From Sediminibacterium salmoneum NBRC 103935 (GTDB lineage Bacteria; Bacteroidota; Bacteroidia; Chitinophagales; Chitinophagaceae): 64,000 nucleotides of DNA. Each line of letters begins with the position of its first letter. Positions within the stretch are counted from its first letter, which is position 1. A program made the position numbers and the translations under genes. Location of the stretch: positions 1,869,336 to 1,933,335 of the forward strand of contig NZ_KI866530.1 in the NCBI RefSeq assembly GCF_000511175.1. Reading direction: 5' to 3'. This document shows positions 1-9,022 of this stretch, one piece after another. Under the pieces are notes generated by a model. It had not been told where the DNA came from, searched no databases, and saw only the letters and a list, made by a program, of their open reading frames with translations.

Positions 1-323
1 GGAGGAGTGAACTTTGTGATTTCCACTTTTGGAGGCTCTTGCTTTGGTGGCGGTGGGGGTGGCGGCGGTTCAGGCTTTTTCTCTTCCTGCTGCACGTTTT
101 CCAACGACACATCCTGCACTATTAATTCTGTCTTCGAACTTGAGGTAGAATTGGCAAGCAGGTTGCCAAGTACAGCAAGCAATATGATAAGAATCGTTCC
201 TACTAAAGCCTTAACCATACGCTTGTTGTAGGTTTTACGCAAATCATAAGCGCCATACTCTTTGTTTCTTCCATCAAATATGATGTCGAGAATGTCTGCT
301 GATTGAATTTTATTTACGTCCAT
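1..323 (-). CDS. tonB: TonB energy transducer, N-terminal part (cut by window edge)
   Basis: Read on the minus strand from ATG at 321-323, this open frame runs off the left edge of the window after 107 codons. It starts MDVNKIQSADILDIIFDGRN, has one membrane anchor at about residues 39-59, and then a proline-rich stretch (PEPPPPPPPPK) of the kind that spans the periplasm in TonB. The C-terminal domain that contacts TonB boxes of outer membrane receptors lies outside the window. It is the last gene seen of a run exbB-exbD-exbD-tonB, and is 35 bases after the second exbD. TonB transmits proton-motive force from ExbB/ExbD to outer membrane transporters. The family call is firm; the completeness cannot be judged. 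Confidence 0.85.
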   Translation of the reverse strand, partial: MDVNKIQSADILDIIFDGRNKEYGAYDLRKTYNKRMVKALVGTILIILLAVLGNLLANSTSSSKTELIVQDVSLENVQQEEKKPEPPPPPPPPKQEPPKVEITKFTP

Positions 324-358
324 TGTAAAAAATGTTATTAATTAGTTGCTTGTTGATA

Positions 359-913
359 TTAATTAGATGCGCCACCTGCTGTAGCACTTGCATCTGATAT
401 TTTAACCAACTGTGCTTCAGGGTCTGAAATATCTACTAGTGCATAACGCTTCAACACATTGATTGCCATCTCATCTAAAATATCTACTACATTTTTGTAA
501 GTACAGTCAACTGAAGGCTTAATCACCACTACTAAATCCTTTTCAGGAGTATTGCGCTTCTTGTCGATCAGAACAGTTCTGATTTCCTTGAAGGTGGATG
601 ATTTAAAGTTTGAAGCATCTGATGCTAATTGACCTTCATAATAGAAAACGTTGTTGTCTTTTCCTAGTAACAAGGTAATAACACCTGATTCTTTCGCCTT
701 ATTTTGTTCCTCCGGTTTATCTGCATCTTTTGGTAAAAAGAGCTTCATAGCCGTTGGCTGACTCATGGTTGTAGTGAAGATAAAAAAGGTAATCAACAAG
801 AAACCTAAGTCCACCATGGGTGTTAAGTCAACCCTGGTTGATAATTTTTTCCCTTTCTTGACCCCGGGGCCTTTCTTGTGGCCACCACTGTCGGAGGTAT
901 CCATTTCTGCCAT
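359..913 (-). CDS. exbD: ExbD/TolR biopolymer transport protein (second copy)
   Basis: 184 residues. A basic N-terminal tail of about 28 residues is followed by a single membrane segment at about 34-53, in which Asp35 (motif TPMVDLGF) matches the conserved proton-carrying Asp of ExbD. The rest is periplasmic. ExbD works with ExbB as the proton-driven motor for TonB in the inner membrane. This copy is 33 bases after another exbD and just before tonB, so all four genes are probably one transcript. The two ExbD proteins are clearly different in their periplasmic parts and in length, so this is not a recent duplication. Confidence 0.92.
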   Translation of the reverse strand: MAEMDTSDSGGHKKGPGVKKGKKLSTRVDLTPMVDLGFLLITFFIFTTTMSQPTAMKLFLPKDADKPEEQNKAKESGVITLLLGKDNNVFYYEGQLASDASNFKSSTFKEIRTVLIDKKRNTPEKDLVVVIKPSVDCTYKNVVDILDEMAINVLKRYALVDISDPEAQLVKISDASATAGGASN

Positions 914-946
914 GTCGGTAGAATTTAGTTTTCGTTATAAATTATT

Positions 947-1597
947 TTACTCTTCTATTTTTTCACCTTTCTGATTCATCTTCCAAAGATCAGTACCTAC
1001 AGGAGCTGCTTCCGGACTGGTAACCATCTGAAACTTCAGGATATCATTCTTCTTGAAAGCATCAATAATGGCTTTGAAAGCAGGAAACTTAGCTGCATTA
1101 TCGCCTTTTAAAAGGAATGCAGGTTCTTTTTCGCCCATGTAAACTTCTTTAGTAACTCTCATCCAGGTAACCAATTCATTGTTTGCTGTATCCAATACCG
1201 GGATACCAGGCAACTTATCACCCTTGCGCTGATCTTCTGGCAATGCAAGGAATGAAGATAGACTGCCGAATGGTGCTCCGAAAAACAGTGACTTTTTAAA
1301 AGCAGCTGTATTTAATCCAAGATTTCTGCTGGAATTCAAGGCATTGGCAATAGCTTCCTTCTTAGACTCATCGTCCATTTCAAGAAATACTTTACCATTT
1401 GCATCCAGAATTACCATTACATAATCTTTCTGGGGCGCCACTTTCGCGGCAACAGAATTGGGTGTAGTAACAGCAATAGCTTCTGCGGGTTTAAACTTGG
1501 TCGTTAAGATAAAGAACGACAACAAGAGAAAGGCCACGTCGCACATCGCCGTCATGTCAATATTTGTACTCTTCCGAGGTAATTTGGCTCTACCCAT
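947..1597 (-). CDS. exbD: ExbD/TolR biopolymer transport protein (first copy)
   Basis: 216 residues with a short cytoplasmic N-terminus, one membrane segment at about 19-35 and conserved Asp20 (motif TAMCDVAF). The periplasmic domain is longer than that of the next ExbD and holds an insert around residues 90-150 that I cannot match to a known domain. Together with the following ExbD it probably forms a mixed ExbD pair around the ExbB ring; two ExbD genes in tandem are common in Bacteroidota. It lies 68 bases downstream of exbB. Confidence 0.9.
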   Translation of the reverse strand: MGRAKLPRKSTNIDMTAMCDVAFLLLSFFILTTKFKPAEAIAVTTPNSVAAKVAPQKDYVMVILDANGKVFLEMDDESKKEAIANALNSSRNLGLNTAAFKKSLFFGAPFGSLSSFLALPEDQRKGDKLPGIPVLDTANNELVTWMRVTKEVYMGEKEPAFLLKGDNAAKFPAFKAIIDAFKKNDILKFQMVTSPEAAPVGTDLWKMNQKGEKIEE

Positions 1598-1665
1598 TGT
1601 TTTGTTTTTTACTGTTCACTTATATAGGATTCAAATCTTTGCAGATTCCACAAATAATTTCAAAA

Positions 1666-2523
1666 TTATTTGTAGTTAGCAGCGAAGCTTTGAGTTAAAG
1701 TGAAACCAGACTCATCAATACCATAAGTAATACCATCGATACGAGTAGTAAATACGTTATAGAAAATGATAGCTACAGCAGAAGTACCGATACCCAATGC
1801 AGTGTTGAACAATGCTTCAGAGATACCTTTTGACAATTCACGAGCAGCATCACCACCACCTTCGTCACCTAGGGCAGAGAATGATTTAATCATACCTAAT
1901 ACCGTTCCGAACAAACCTAATAGAGTTGCTACAGAAGCGATAGTTGATAAGAACACAAGGTTCTTTTCTAACATTGGTAATTCAAGCGCAGTTGCTTCTT
2001 CAATTTCCTTCTGGATATTCAATACTTTTTGTTCAGTTTCCAATTCAGTGTTGGTGATCATTTCCTTGTACTTCTTAAGACCAGCTTTCATTACGTTACC
2101 TACTGAACCTTTTTGCTTATCGCAAGCAGCCAAAGCTTTGTCTACTTCTTTGTTAGCCAGGTGGAACTGTACGCTACGAACAAACTCAGCATTGTTAGCT
2201 GTACCTGTTGCTTTAATTACAGTAAGCATACGCTCAATAACGAAAATCAATACAATGATGAAGTTACCAATCAATACAGGTACAACGATACCACCTTCAT
2301 ACATTTTTGCTAATCCAGTCAAAGGTCCTTTGTGGTTAGGCCAGAAACCACCTGCCAAATCTGGATTGGTGAAATTACTATTGGTTCCAAGTACGAATCT
2401 CCAAAGAACGTACCCTAGAAATACCCCTGCAAAAGGAGCAATCCATGAAATAATGTTGCTGCTCTTCTTTGGTTGAGTAGAAGTTGCACTTTTCACTGCA
2501 GCGGTTGGTTTTGTTTCAGCCAT
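1666..2523 (-). CDS. exbB: MotA/TolQ/ExbB proton channel family protein
   Basis: 285 residues. Membrane segments are visible at about 27-45, 79-100, 187-214 and 236-257. The family signature (LLGLFGTVLGMIKSF, residues 201-215) sits in the third. The extra N-terminal membrane segment is a feature of the Bacteroidota version of ExbB. A cytoplasmic helical stretch (about 105-185) is rich in Lys and Glu. ExbB forms the proton channel that energises TonB. It is the first gene of the operon that continues with two exbD genes and tonB. Confidence 0.93.
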   Translation of the reverse strand: MAETKPTAAVKSATSTQPKKSSNIISWIAPFAGVFLGYVLWRFVLGTNSNFTNPDLAGGFWPNHKGPLTGLAKMYEGGIVVPVLIGNFIIVLIFVIERMLTVIKATGTANNAEFVRSVQFHLANKEVDKALAACDKQKGSVGNVMKAGLKKYKEMITNTELETEQKVLNIQKEIEEATALELPMLEKNLVFLSTIASVATLLGLFGTVLGMIKSFSALGDEGGGDAARELSKGISEALFNTALGIGTSAVAIIFYNVFTTRIDGITYGIDESGFTLTQSFAANYK

Positions 2524-2835
2524 GACTCAAATGGTTTTTGATTTTTTAAAAAAATAACTAATGGTTTAAAAAATTACTTCACAATGCTAATGAAAATTAT
2601 TCTGAATTAACAAATTGTTTCAAATTCTTTAAAACAATTTAAACCAGCATTGGAAAGGGGTTGTAAAATAGGTATTTTATTTAAAGCAGCAAACACAAGC
2701 TTATTTTCTTTGACTGATTTTTACCGATTTTTTAAAATTCTCCACCATTCATCCAATCCTTACTGTTATTTGATTGTTAGATGGTTAACAACCCTATCTT
2801 TATAGGCATTTTTTTAAATAACACTAATTGCAACA
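2524..2835. other. Divergent intergenic region, exbB / metalloprotease
   Basis: About 310 bases between two divergently read genes, the only gene-free stretch above 300 bases in the window. It is AT-rich and contains several A/T runs of 5-7 bases and no credible open frame. The right part holds a candidate promoter for the metalloprotease (2774-2802). For the exbB direction I see no strong -33/-7 pair. Confidence 0.6.
2774..2802 (+). promoter_or_regulatory. Candidate Bacteroidota-type promoter of the metalloprotease gene
   Basis: A -33 element TTG at 2774-2776 is followed, after 18 bases, by TATCTTTA at 2795-2802, one mismatch from the -7 consensus TAnnTTTG. The start codon is at 2836, giving a leader of roughly 25-30 bases. 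Assigned by motif only. Confidence 0.5.
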
Positions 2836-5409
2836 ATGAAAAAACTATTATTCACCAGTACAGCGCTGATGCTTGCCCTTAGTTTAGTGGCCCAACAGCG
2901 ACCTCAAACTCCACCTCAGACTCCAGGGTCAGGTGCGCCAACTCAGGGGCCCAATATGGGCAATTTGGCTAATATGATGAACAATGCCCAGAGACAGGGT
3001 CCGAAGCCTTATAAAGAGGTGATTACGGCAAAAGCTGTTTCTAAAACAGGTTTATTTACCGTTCACAAAGTAGAGGACAAATACTATTTTGAAATTCCTG
3101 ATTCCCTATTTGGAAGAGAGATTTTATCAGTAGTACGTTTTGCGAAAGTACCAGCTGGTGCAGGTTATGGCGGAGAGATTGCCAACCAGCAAACCATCAC
3201 TTTTGAAAAAGGACCTAACAACAACGTATTCCTGAGAACTGTTACTTTGGTAAACAAAGCAGAAGAGAACCAGGATATTTATAAGGCAGTTACCAATTCC
3301 AACTTAAACGCCATCGCGTCTGCATTTCCTGTAGCATCATTAGGAAAAGACTCTACTGGTGTGGTAATTGACGTTACAGCATTCTTCAGTGGCGATAACC
3401 AGGCGGTTAGCGTTAACCCTAATACCAAAAGAAGATACAGCTTAACTGCTTTGGCACAGGATCGCTCTTATATCAGCAAAATCAGCACTTATCCAATTAA
3501 TACTGAGATTGTAACGGTAAAAACCTTTAATGCTTCTGCAGCAGCGGGTCCATCCATCCCTGGATTACCTACCGGAGGTGCTTCTTTACCTGCAGCAAGA
3601 GATGCAGGTGCGGTTACCATGGAAATCAACACTTCCCTGTTGTTGTTACCTAAAGTTCCTATGCAACGCAGAATTGCAGACAAGCGTGTAGGTTTCTTTA
3701 CAGATGATTTTGTAAGATACAGTGACTCTCAGCAAAAAGTAGAAGATGTAAGTTTTGCCGTACGCTGGAGATTGGAGCCAAAAGACGGTGAGTGGGAAAA
3801 ATGGAGAAGAGGTGAATTGGTTGAACCTAAGAAACAAATTATCTATTATATAGATCCTGCTACACCAAAGCAATGGCGTTCTCACCTGATTGCAGGTATC
3901 AATGACTGGCAGGTTGCTTTTGAAAAAGCTGGTTTTAAAAATGCAATCGTTGGTAAAGAATGGCCAGAAAAGGATACTACTATGAGCATGGAAGATGCCC
4001 GTTTTTCTGTAGTACGTTATTTTGCATCTGATATCCCGAATGCTTATGGTCCTAACGTTCACGACCCAAGAAGTGGTGAAATTTTAGAGAGCCATATCGG
4101 TTGGTACCACAACGTAATGAAGCTGGTTCACGACTGGTATATGGTACAGGCAGCTCCTAATGATCCTGGTGCACGCAGCATGAAATACGATGACCAGTTA
4201 ATGGGAGACTTAATTCGTTTCGTTTCTTCTCATGAAGTAGGTCACACTTTAGGACTACGCCATAATATGGGAAGCAGTAGCCAGACTCCTGTTGAAAAAT
4301 TAAGAGACAAACAGTGGGTTGAAGCTAACGGCCATACAGCTTCTATCATGGACTATGCCCGTTTCAACTACGTAGCACAGCCTGAAGATAATATTGGCAG
4401 AAAAGGCTTATATCCAAAGATTGGCGACTACGACAACTGGGCTATTAAATGGGGCTATGGTTATATTCCTGGTAACACAGAAGAAGAAACCAAGAGCAAC
4501 AGCAACAAAATGGTTACTGCAGCTTTAAAAGAAAATCCCCGTCATTGGTTTGGTACTTATGAAAGCGGAAACCGTGTAGACCCTAGAAGCCAAAGTGAAG
4601 ATTTAGGCGACAACTCTGTAAAAGCCAGTGAATATGGTATTTTAAACCTTAAGCGTGTAATGAAAGGTTTACCAGAGTGGACTAAGGAAGAAGGTGACCA
4701 GTACAGCAATCTTGCTAATATGTACGGACAAACATTGGGTCAGTTCAACAGATACATTGGCCACGTGAGCACCAATATTGGTGGTGTTTATGAAACTTTC
4801 AAAACCGTTGAGCAAAACGAAGCGGTTTATGAAATTGTTCCAAAAGCACGTCAGAAAGAGGCCGTTGGTTTCATCAACAAACATGTGTTTGAAACTCCAA
4901 CATGGTTGGTAGACCGCGCTATGTGGAATAAATTCAATAACCCAATTACTGCAGACCCTATTATGAGTCTTCAGGAAAGAACCGTTAGCAGTATTGTTAG
5001 CACAGATCGTTTAGGCCGCTTACAACTAAGTGCTGAAAGATTCGGAGCAGATAAAGCTTATACGGCAATGGAATTATTGAATGATGTTCAAGGCACTATT
5101 TTCAGTGAATTGAGCAGCAAGAAAGCCATTGATACTTACAAGAGAATGCTTCAGAGAGCTTATGTAGATCGTTTGGCTTCTATCATTAATCCTGCTCCTG
5201 CTTCAGGTGGTGGTATCACTATCACAATTGGTGGCGGTAGCGCAGGCATTGATGCTAAGAAATCCGATGTTACTGCTATTGTAAGAGCACAATTGGTTAG
5301 CTTACGTTCTCAGCTTTCTACTGCTGCAGCAACCACTGCTGACAGAATGAGCAAGATACATTTAGCGGATTTAGCTGAAAGAATTAAAACAGCATTGGAT
5401 CCTAAATAA
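2836..5409 (+). CDS. Zinc-dependent metalloprotease (DUF5117/DUF4953 type), secreted
   Basis: 857 residues. A signal peptide is visible at residues 1-20, followed by a Pro/Gln-rich linker (about 21-55). The central beta-rich region fits DUF5117, and the catalytic motif HEVGHTLGLRH starts at residue 466, an exact HExxHxxGxxH metzincin-type zinc site. A Met-containing turn (SIMDYARFNY) lies about 40 residues later, as in metzincins. The C-terminal part is a DUF4953-like domain with a Gly-rich loop. Such proteins are common in Bacteroidota and act in the periplasm or at the surface; the natural substrate is unknown. It has its own promoter and a strong terminator downstream, so it is probably a single-gene transcript. 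Confidence 0.9.
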   Translation: MKKLLFTSTALMLALSLVAQQRPQTPPQTPGSGAPTQGPNMGNLANMMNNAQRQGPKPYKEVITAKAVSKTGLFTVHKVEDKYYFEIPDSLFGREILSVVRFAKVPAGAGYGGEIANQQTITFEKGPNNNVFLRTVTLVNKAEENQDIYKAVTNSNLNAIASAFPVASLGKDSTGVVIDVTAFFSGDNQAVSVNPNTKRRYSLTALAQDRSYISKISTYPINTEIVTVKTFNASAAAGPSIPGLPTGGASLPAARDAGAVTMEINTSLLLLPKVPMQRRIADKRVGFFTDDFVRYSDSQQKVEDVSFAVRWRLEPKDGEWEKWRRGELVEPKKQIIYYIDPATPKQWRSHLIAGINDWQVAFEKAGFKNAIVGKEWPEKDTTMSMEDARFSVVRYFASDIPNAYGPNVHDPRSGEILESHIGWYHNVMKLVHDWYMVQAAPNDPGARSMKYDDQLMGDLIRFVSSHEVGHTLGLRHNMGSSSQTPVEKLRDKQWVEANGHTASIMDYARFNYVAQPEDNIGRKGLYPKIGDYDNWAIKWGYGYIPGNTEEETKSNSNKMVTAALKENPRHWFGTYESGNRVDPRSQSEDLGDNSVKASEYGILNLKRVMKGLPEWTKEEGDQYSNLANMYGQTLGQFNRYIGHVSTNIGGVYETFKTVEQNEAVYEIVPKARQKEAVGFINKHVFETPTWLVDRAMWNKFNNPITADPIMSLQERTVSSIVSTDRLGRLQLSAERFGADKAYTAMELLNDVQGTIFSELSSKKAIDTYKRMLQRAYVDRLASIINPAPASGGGITITIGGGSAGIDAKKSDVTAIVRAQLVSLRSQLSTAAATTADRMSKIHLADLAERIKTALDPK

Positions 5410-5458
5410 TTCCTTTTGTTCAAGTTCTTATTAAAAAAGAACCTATACAATAGAATTG

Positions 5459-5489
5459 AAACCGCAGGCGATATGCCTGCGGTTTTTTT
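5459..5489 (+). terminator. Rho-independent terminator
   Basis: A 9-bp perfect stem (ACCGCAGGC at 5461-5469 with GCCTGCGGT at 5475-5483) and a 5-base loop GATAT are followed by a run of T residues. It lies 50 bases after the metalloprotease stop codon. Confidence 0.88.
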
Positions 5490-5523
5490 ATGAAAACATG
5501 CCCCCTTACTGTATCTTTACACA

Positions 5524-6228
5524 ATGAAAAAACTACTGATTCTTCTATTGATATTGATAGTGGGGAATTCCCTTAGTGCGCAAAAAGTTATTTGGGGTTA
5601 TGTAAAAGACAGTATCACCAATGAGCCCATTGAAATGGCCAGTATTACCAATACCAATAAAAACAATACGGTAATTACCAATCAGAAAGGATTGTTTAAA
5701 ATTGAAGTAAGTAAAAACGATATCTTGTCAGTAGCTGCTATTGGTTATCATTTCGATACCGTTTTATACAGTGGCATTATCAGTGCCAGTGATACAGTAA
5801 CTTTTTATTTACAACCCATCAGCAGAGAACTGAATGATGTAACGGTTCAGAATACAGGTGTTAATGAATACAGCCTGGACAGCCTGAGAAGACTCCGTGA
5901 ATTCACCGATCAGATGGTTAGTCCTCCGGTTAAATCATTGGAACTCGCCAATTCAGGTGCCGGCTTTGGCATCAGCTTAAATAGCCTGAGCAAAAGAGAA
6001 AAGAACAAGAGAAATGCCATTAAAATATTTAATGCCAGTGAAAAACAGGCATACGTTGACTATCGCTTCTCTACCGCCATTGTAATTAAATACAGCGGAC
6101 TTAAAGGCGAAGACCTTCAGGTATTCATGCAACGCTACAGACCTTCTTACGAGTGGTTAAGAAAAAATCCCAAAGAGGAAGACGTTAAGTATTACATTAA
6201 CGAAAAACTGAAGGAGCGAAGAAAATAA
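5524..6228 (+). CDS. Carboxypeptidase-regulatory-like domain protein, secreted
   Basis: 234 residues. A hydrophobic signal peptide covers about 1-19 and ends in SAQ. Residues about 21-95 have the pattern of the CarboxypepD_reg-like beta-sandwich found at the N-terminus of SusC-type receptors (I/V-x-G-x-V-x-D at the start, then A-x-I and G-x-x-F-x-I). The remaining 140 residues are rich in charged residues and Arg/Lys and show no known domain, so this is the free-standing form without a beta-barrel. Function is unknown. A -7-like TATCTTTA at 5512-5519 stands directly before the start codon. Confidence 0.75.
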   Translation: MKKLLILLLILIVGNSLSAQKVIWGYVKDSITNEPIEMASITNTNKNNTVITNQKGLFKIEVSKNDILSVAAIGYHFDTVLYSGIISASDTVTFYLQPISRELNDVTVQNTGVNEYSLDSLRRLREFTDQMVSPPVKSLELANSGAGFGISLNSLSKREKNKRNAIKIFNASEKQAYVDYRFSTAIVIKYSGLKGEDLQVFMQRYRPSYEWLRKNPKEEDVKYYINEKLKERRK

Positions 6229-6229
6229 A

Positions 6230-6262
6230 ACTACAGGTAATGATTCAATCGTTACCTGCTCA
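6230..6262 (-). terminator. Likely terminator between convergent genes
   Basis: A near-perfect inverted repeat spans 6234-6258 (CAGGTAA with TTACCTG plus an inner GATT/AATC). On the minus strand it is followed by a T-rich stretch (TAGTTTTATTTTC), so it can end the permease transcript, and it may also act on the opposite strand. Confidence 0.5.
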
Positions 6263-6272
6263 GTATTCCGTT

Positions 6273-7547
6273 CTATTCATATCGTAATGCTACTATTGGA
6301 TTAAGTCTGGCCGCTTTCATGGCAGGATAAATACCTGCTGCAAGCCCTACTATGGTACATATGATGATTCCTATAAACACCCATGCCCATGGAATCACAA
6401 AACCTGTATCCAGAATAATTCCAAATATATTGCCTACCAGAATTCCAAGGATGATTCCAAATAATGCACCCAGCAAACTAATAATCATGCTTTCAAATAA
6501 GAATTGCTGACGTACGTATTTACTTTTGCCTCCAATGGCTTTTACCAGCCCTACTTCCTTGGTTCTTTCATTTACTGCAACCAGCATAATATTCATTAAA
6601 CCAATCGCAGCTCCAATCAATGTAATTAACCCAATGGCACTGGCTGCACCGGTAATGCTGCTCAGGAATCCGATGAACATTTCAGCAAACTTATCGCTCT
6701 TCTCTATCACGAAATTATTGTCTTCCTTAGGCTCCAGTTTTCTAATAGATCTGAATACAGAAGTAGCTTCATCAGTTGCTACGGGCAATTGATTGATATC
6801 AGTTACACTCACCCCTACTAAATAAGTGGGGCCAATATTGGCATAGCGGCGAACATTGGAATAAGTAGTAACAATTACATCATCCTGTCTTAACATGGCA
6901 CTGGATCCTTTGGATTTCAGTAAACCAATTACACGATATGGCGTGCTGCCCACTTTTATGATTTTATCAATAGAACGCTCAGGTCTTTCGCCAAATAAAC
7001 GGGTGGCTACATTACTACCCAGTAAGCATACATTCCTTCCACTCTGTACGTCCAGGTTATTCAGGTTTCTGCCCTGTTCTATGGTGTACCCGTTCACCAT
7101 TAAATAGTTTTCATCTCCGCCCCATACCAATATCTGTGGATTGGTTTTTCTGTCTTCATAACGAAGTTCCTGACCTCCAGGCCCCCGTCTGTACACACTA
7201 ACCATTGAACCAGGAAAACTATAATTCGTTTTAAATCTTTCCACTTCTTCCAGACGAAGCGGTTTATTCAGGTTGGATTTTTTCTCCTTTAGTCCTCTTT
7301 TGGTTTTGGTAACCTCATCGCTATTGGGTCCCATTCTGGCTCTTGAGTCTTTGTAGCGGATACTGAATGAGTTGGCCCCCATGGAGGAGAAACTCTCTTT
7401 CAAACTCTGGTTCATGGCTTCAATAGCAGTAATAATACCAATTAAGGCCATAATACCGAATGCAATAATAGCAATTGTAATACCCGCACGTAGTTTGTTT
7501 CCTTTAACCGTGCGCCAGGCTAAATTGAATGAGTCGAAGATTGTCAT
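6273..7547 (-). CDS. ABC transporter permease, MacB/FtsX family
   Basis: 424 residues. One membrane segment lies at about 20-42, then a large periplasmic domain (about 43-285) of the MacB_PCD type, then three membrane segments (about 295-325, 345-375 and 385-410) of the FtsX-like domain. The end (YPAMKAARLNPIVALRYE) is typical of MacB-type permeases. These proteins work with a cytoplasmic ATPase in mechanotransmission or export of lipoproteins, peptides or drugs. No ATPase gene is next to it here, so its partner is unknown. It is 62 bases downstream of nuoN on the same strand and probably has its own promoter (TACCTTTA directly before the start). Confidence 0.9.
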   Translation of the reverse strand: MTIFDSFNLAWRTVKGNKLRAGITIAIIAFGIMALIGIITAIEAMNQSLKESFSSMGANSFSIRYKDSRARMGPNSDEVTKTKRGLKEKKSNLNKPLRLEEVERFKTNYSFPGSMVSVYRRGPGGQELRYEDRKTNPQILVWGGDENYLMVNGYTIEQGRNLNNLDVQSGRNVCLLGSNVATRLFGERPERSIDKIIKVGSTPYRVIGLLKSKGSSAMLRQDDVIVTTYSNVRRYANIGPTYLVGVSVTDINQLPVATDEATSVFRSIRKLEPKEDNNFVIEKSDKFAEMFIGFLSSITGAASAIGLITLIGAAIGLMNIMLVAVNERTKEVGLVKAIGGKSKYVRQQFLFESMIISLLGALFGIILGILVGNIFGIILDTGFVIPWAWVFIGIIICTIVGLAAGIYPAMKAARLNPIVALRYE

Positions 7548-7609
7548 AAAATAAAGGTACAGCGTATTGCGGAAACCTTTAAGCCTTATCCTTCAATTAT
7601 GAAGAGCGG

Positions 7610-9004
7610 TTAAAAATAGAACCAATTGAGCACTATTGAAGGAAGAACGCCAACCAACACAATGGCAGCGGCTACCAATAGCAGTCCTATTTTGAAACCT
7701 TGCCCTATTTCAGCCGTTTCCGGCTGACCTTCCTTGAAGTACATAGCCTGAATTACTTTGAAATAATAGTAGGCGCTGATGGCAGCAAATAATACCGCAA
7801 CTATCACCAGCCAGATCGGGCCACCTGCTTTTACTACAGAAGCCAGCATAAAGTATTTGGCAAAGAAACCTGCTGTTAAAGGGATACCGGCAAGAGATAA
7901 CAAACAGATGGTAGCTACCAGGGCCAATACGGGCTGTGTACTCGCCAGACCATTGAACCCGTCAAAAGTGTAATCTTTTACCTTCATCAGAATAGCAAAG
8001 AATCCAATGGTAGCCAAACAATAGGCCACTGTGTATAAAATAAGTCCTTCTGTTCCTAAATCGTTATTACTGTATAATGCAAACAGCATAAAGCCTGCCT
8101 GCGCAATACTTGAATAGGCCAGCATTCTTTTGATACTTCTTTGAAATACTGCAGTGATATTACCGGCAAACAAAGTGGCTACAATAACAAATGAAAGTAT
8201 GATTGACCAGGTGGGTCCCAACAAACTGGTATTGGAGGCAAATAACTTAATAAACGCAAAGAATCCGGCAGCTTTTACAATGGTAGACATGAATGAAGTA
8301 AACACACTTGGCGCACCATCGTACACATCTGGTGTCCAGAAATGGAAAGGAGCAGCAGACACTTTAAAGGACATGGCTGCAAACAATAACAAAAAGCCAG
8401 CTACCTGTAAGAAAGAAGCAGTTTGAACACCAGAAGAAGGTGGCAATGCAGGGTTGTTTACTCCTACCATACCAAAACTTCCAGTGGCACCGTACAATAA
8501 AACTATCCCCATCAACATGATACCGGTAGTGAAAGATCCCATCAGGAAATATTTCAGAGAAGCTTCGTTGCTTTTTAAGTTCTTTTTATCTGAGCCTGTT
8601 AAAATGTATAGAGGGATAGATAGAATTTCAATTCCAAGAAACAGCATTAACATTCCATTGAAGGAAGTAAGAATAGCCGTTCCACAAAGGACAAAAAATA
8701 TCAAGGCATAAAAATCAGCCGTCTTGTTTCCTAATTTTTCCATTTCGGAACCACTCAACAATACAAATAGCAAAGTTCCCGCAATCATCAAGGTATTAAA
8801 GAACATGCCCATTTTATTGAAATGTAGCAGGTCTTTGGTATCTACCTGAATTGAAAAAATGCCATAGCTATTTAGGATATTAGCCACAAGCAGTATGACT
8901 AATGCAACTATTGCTGTCAAGGTAATTAAGGGTTTCTTATTGGTAAAAATGCCTGTAAACATCATTACCACACCCATGATTGCTGAAAATATAATTGCGT
9001 TCAT
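7610..9004 (-). CDS. nuoN: NADH-quinone oxidoreductase subunit N
   Basis: 464 residues, almost entirely membrane segments (about 14). It has the antiporter-like fold of the Mrp/NuoL-M-N family: a Lys in the central helix region (VKAAGFFAFIKLF) and the loop motif APFHFWTPDVYDGAP. NuoN is one of three proton-pumping membrane subunits of complex I, adjacent to NuoK. It is the last gene of the nuoA-N operon, 18 bases after nuoM. Start and length fit the family. Confidence 0.96.
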   Translation of the reverse strand: MNAIIFSAIMGVVMMFTGIFTNKKPLITLTAIVALVILLVANILNSYGIFSIQVDTKDLLHFNKMGMFFNTLMIAGTLLFVLLSGSEMEKLGNKTADFYALIFFVLCGTAILTSFNGMLMLFLGIEILSIPLYILTGSDKKNLKSNEASLKYFLMGSFTTGIMLMGIVLLYGATGSFGMVGVNNPALPPSSGVQTASFLQVAGFLLLFAAMSFKVSAAPFHFWTPDVYDGAPSVFTSFMSTIVKAAGFFAFIKLFASNTSLLGPTWSIILSFVIVATLFAGNITAVFQRSIKRMLAYSSIAQAGFMLFALYSNNDLGTEGLILYTVAYCLATIGFFAILMKVKDYTFDGFNGLASTQPVLALVATICLLSLAGIPLTAGFFAKYFMLASVVKAGGPIWLVIVAVLFAAISAYYYFKVIQAMYFKEGQPETAEIGQGFKIGLLLVAAAIVLVGVLPSIVLNWFYF

Positions 9005-9022
9005 AACTACTCTGTCGTTCTT

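Noticed and set aside
1766-2476. 236-codon plus-strand frame opposite exbB
   Set aside because: It is antisense to exbB, shows no domain, and its composition follows the opposite codon pattern.
3646-4062. Long reverse-strand open frame inside the metalloprotease gene
   Set aside because: It lies entirely antisense to a gene with clear catalytic motifs, has no recognisable domain and reads as a shadow frame.
7561-7609. Terminator after nuoN
   Set aside because: Only a 5-bp stem (CTTCA/TGAAG) without a T run is visible, which is too weak to call.
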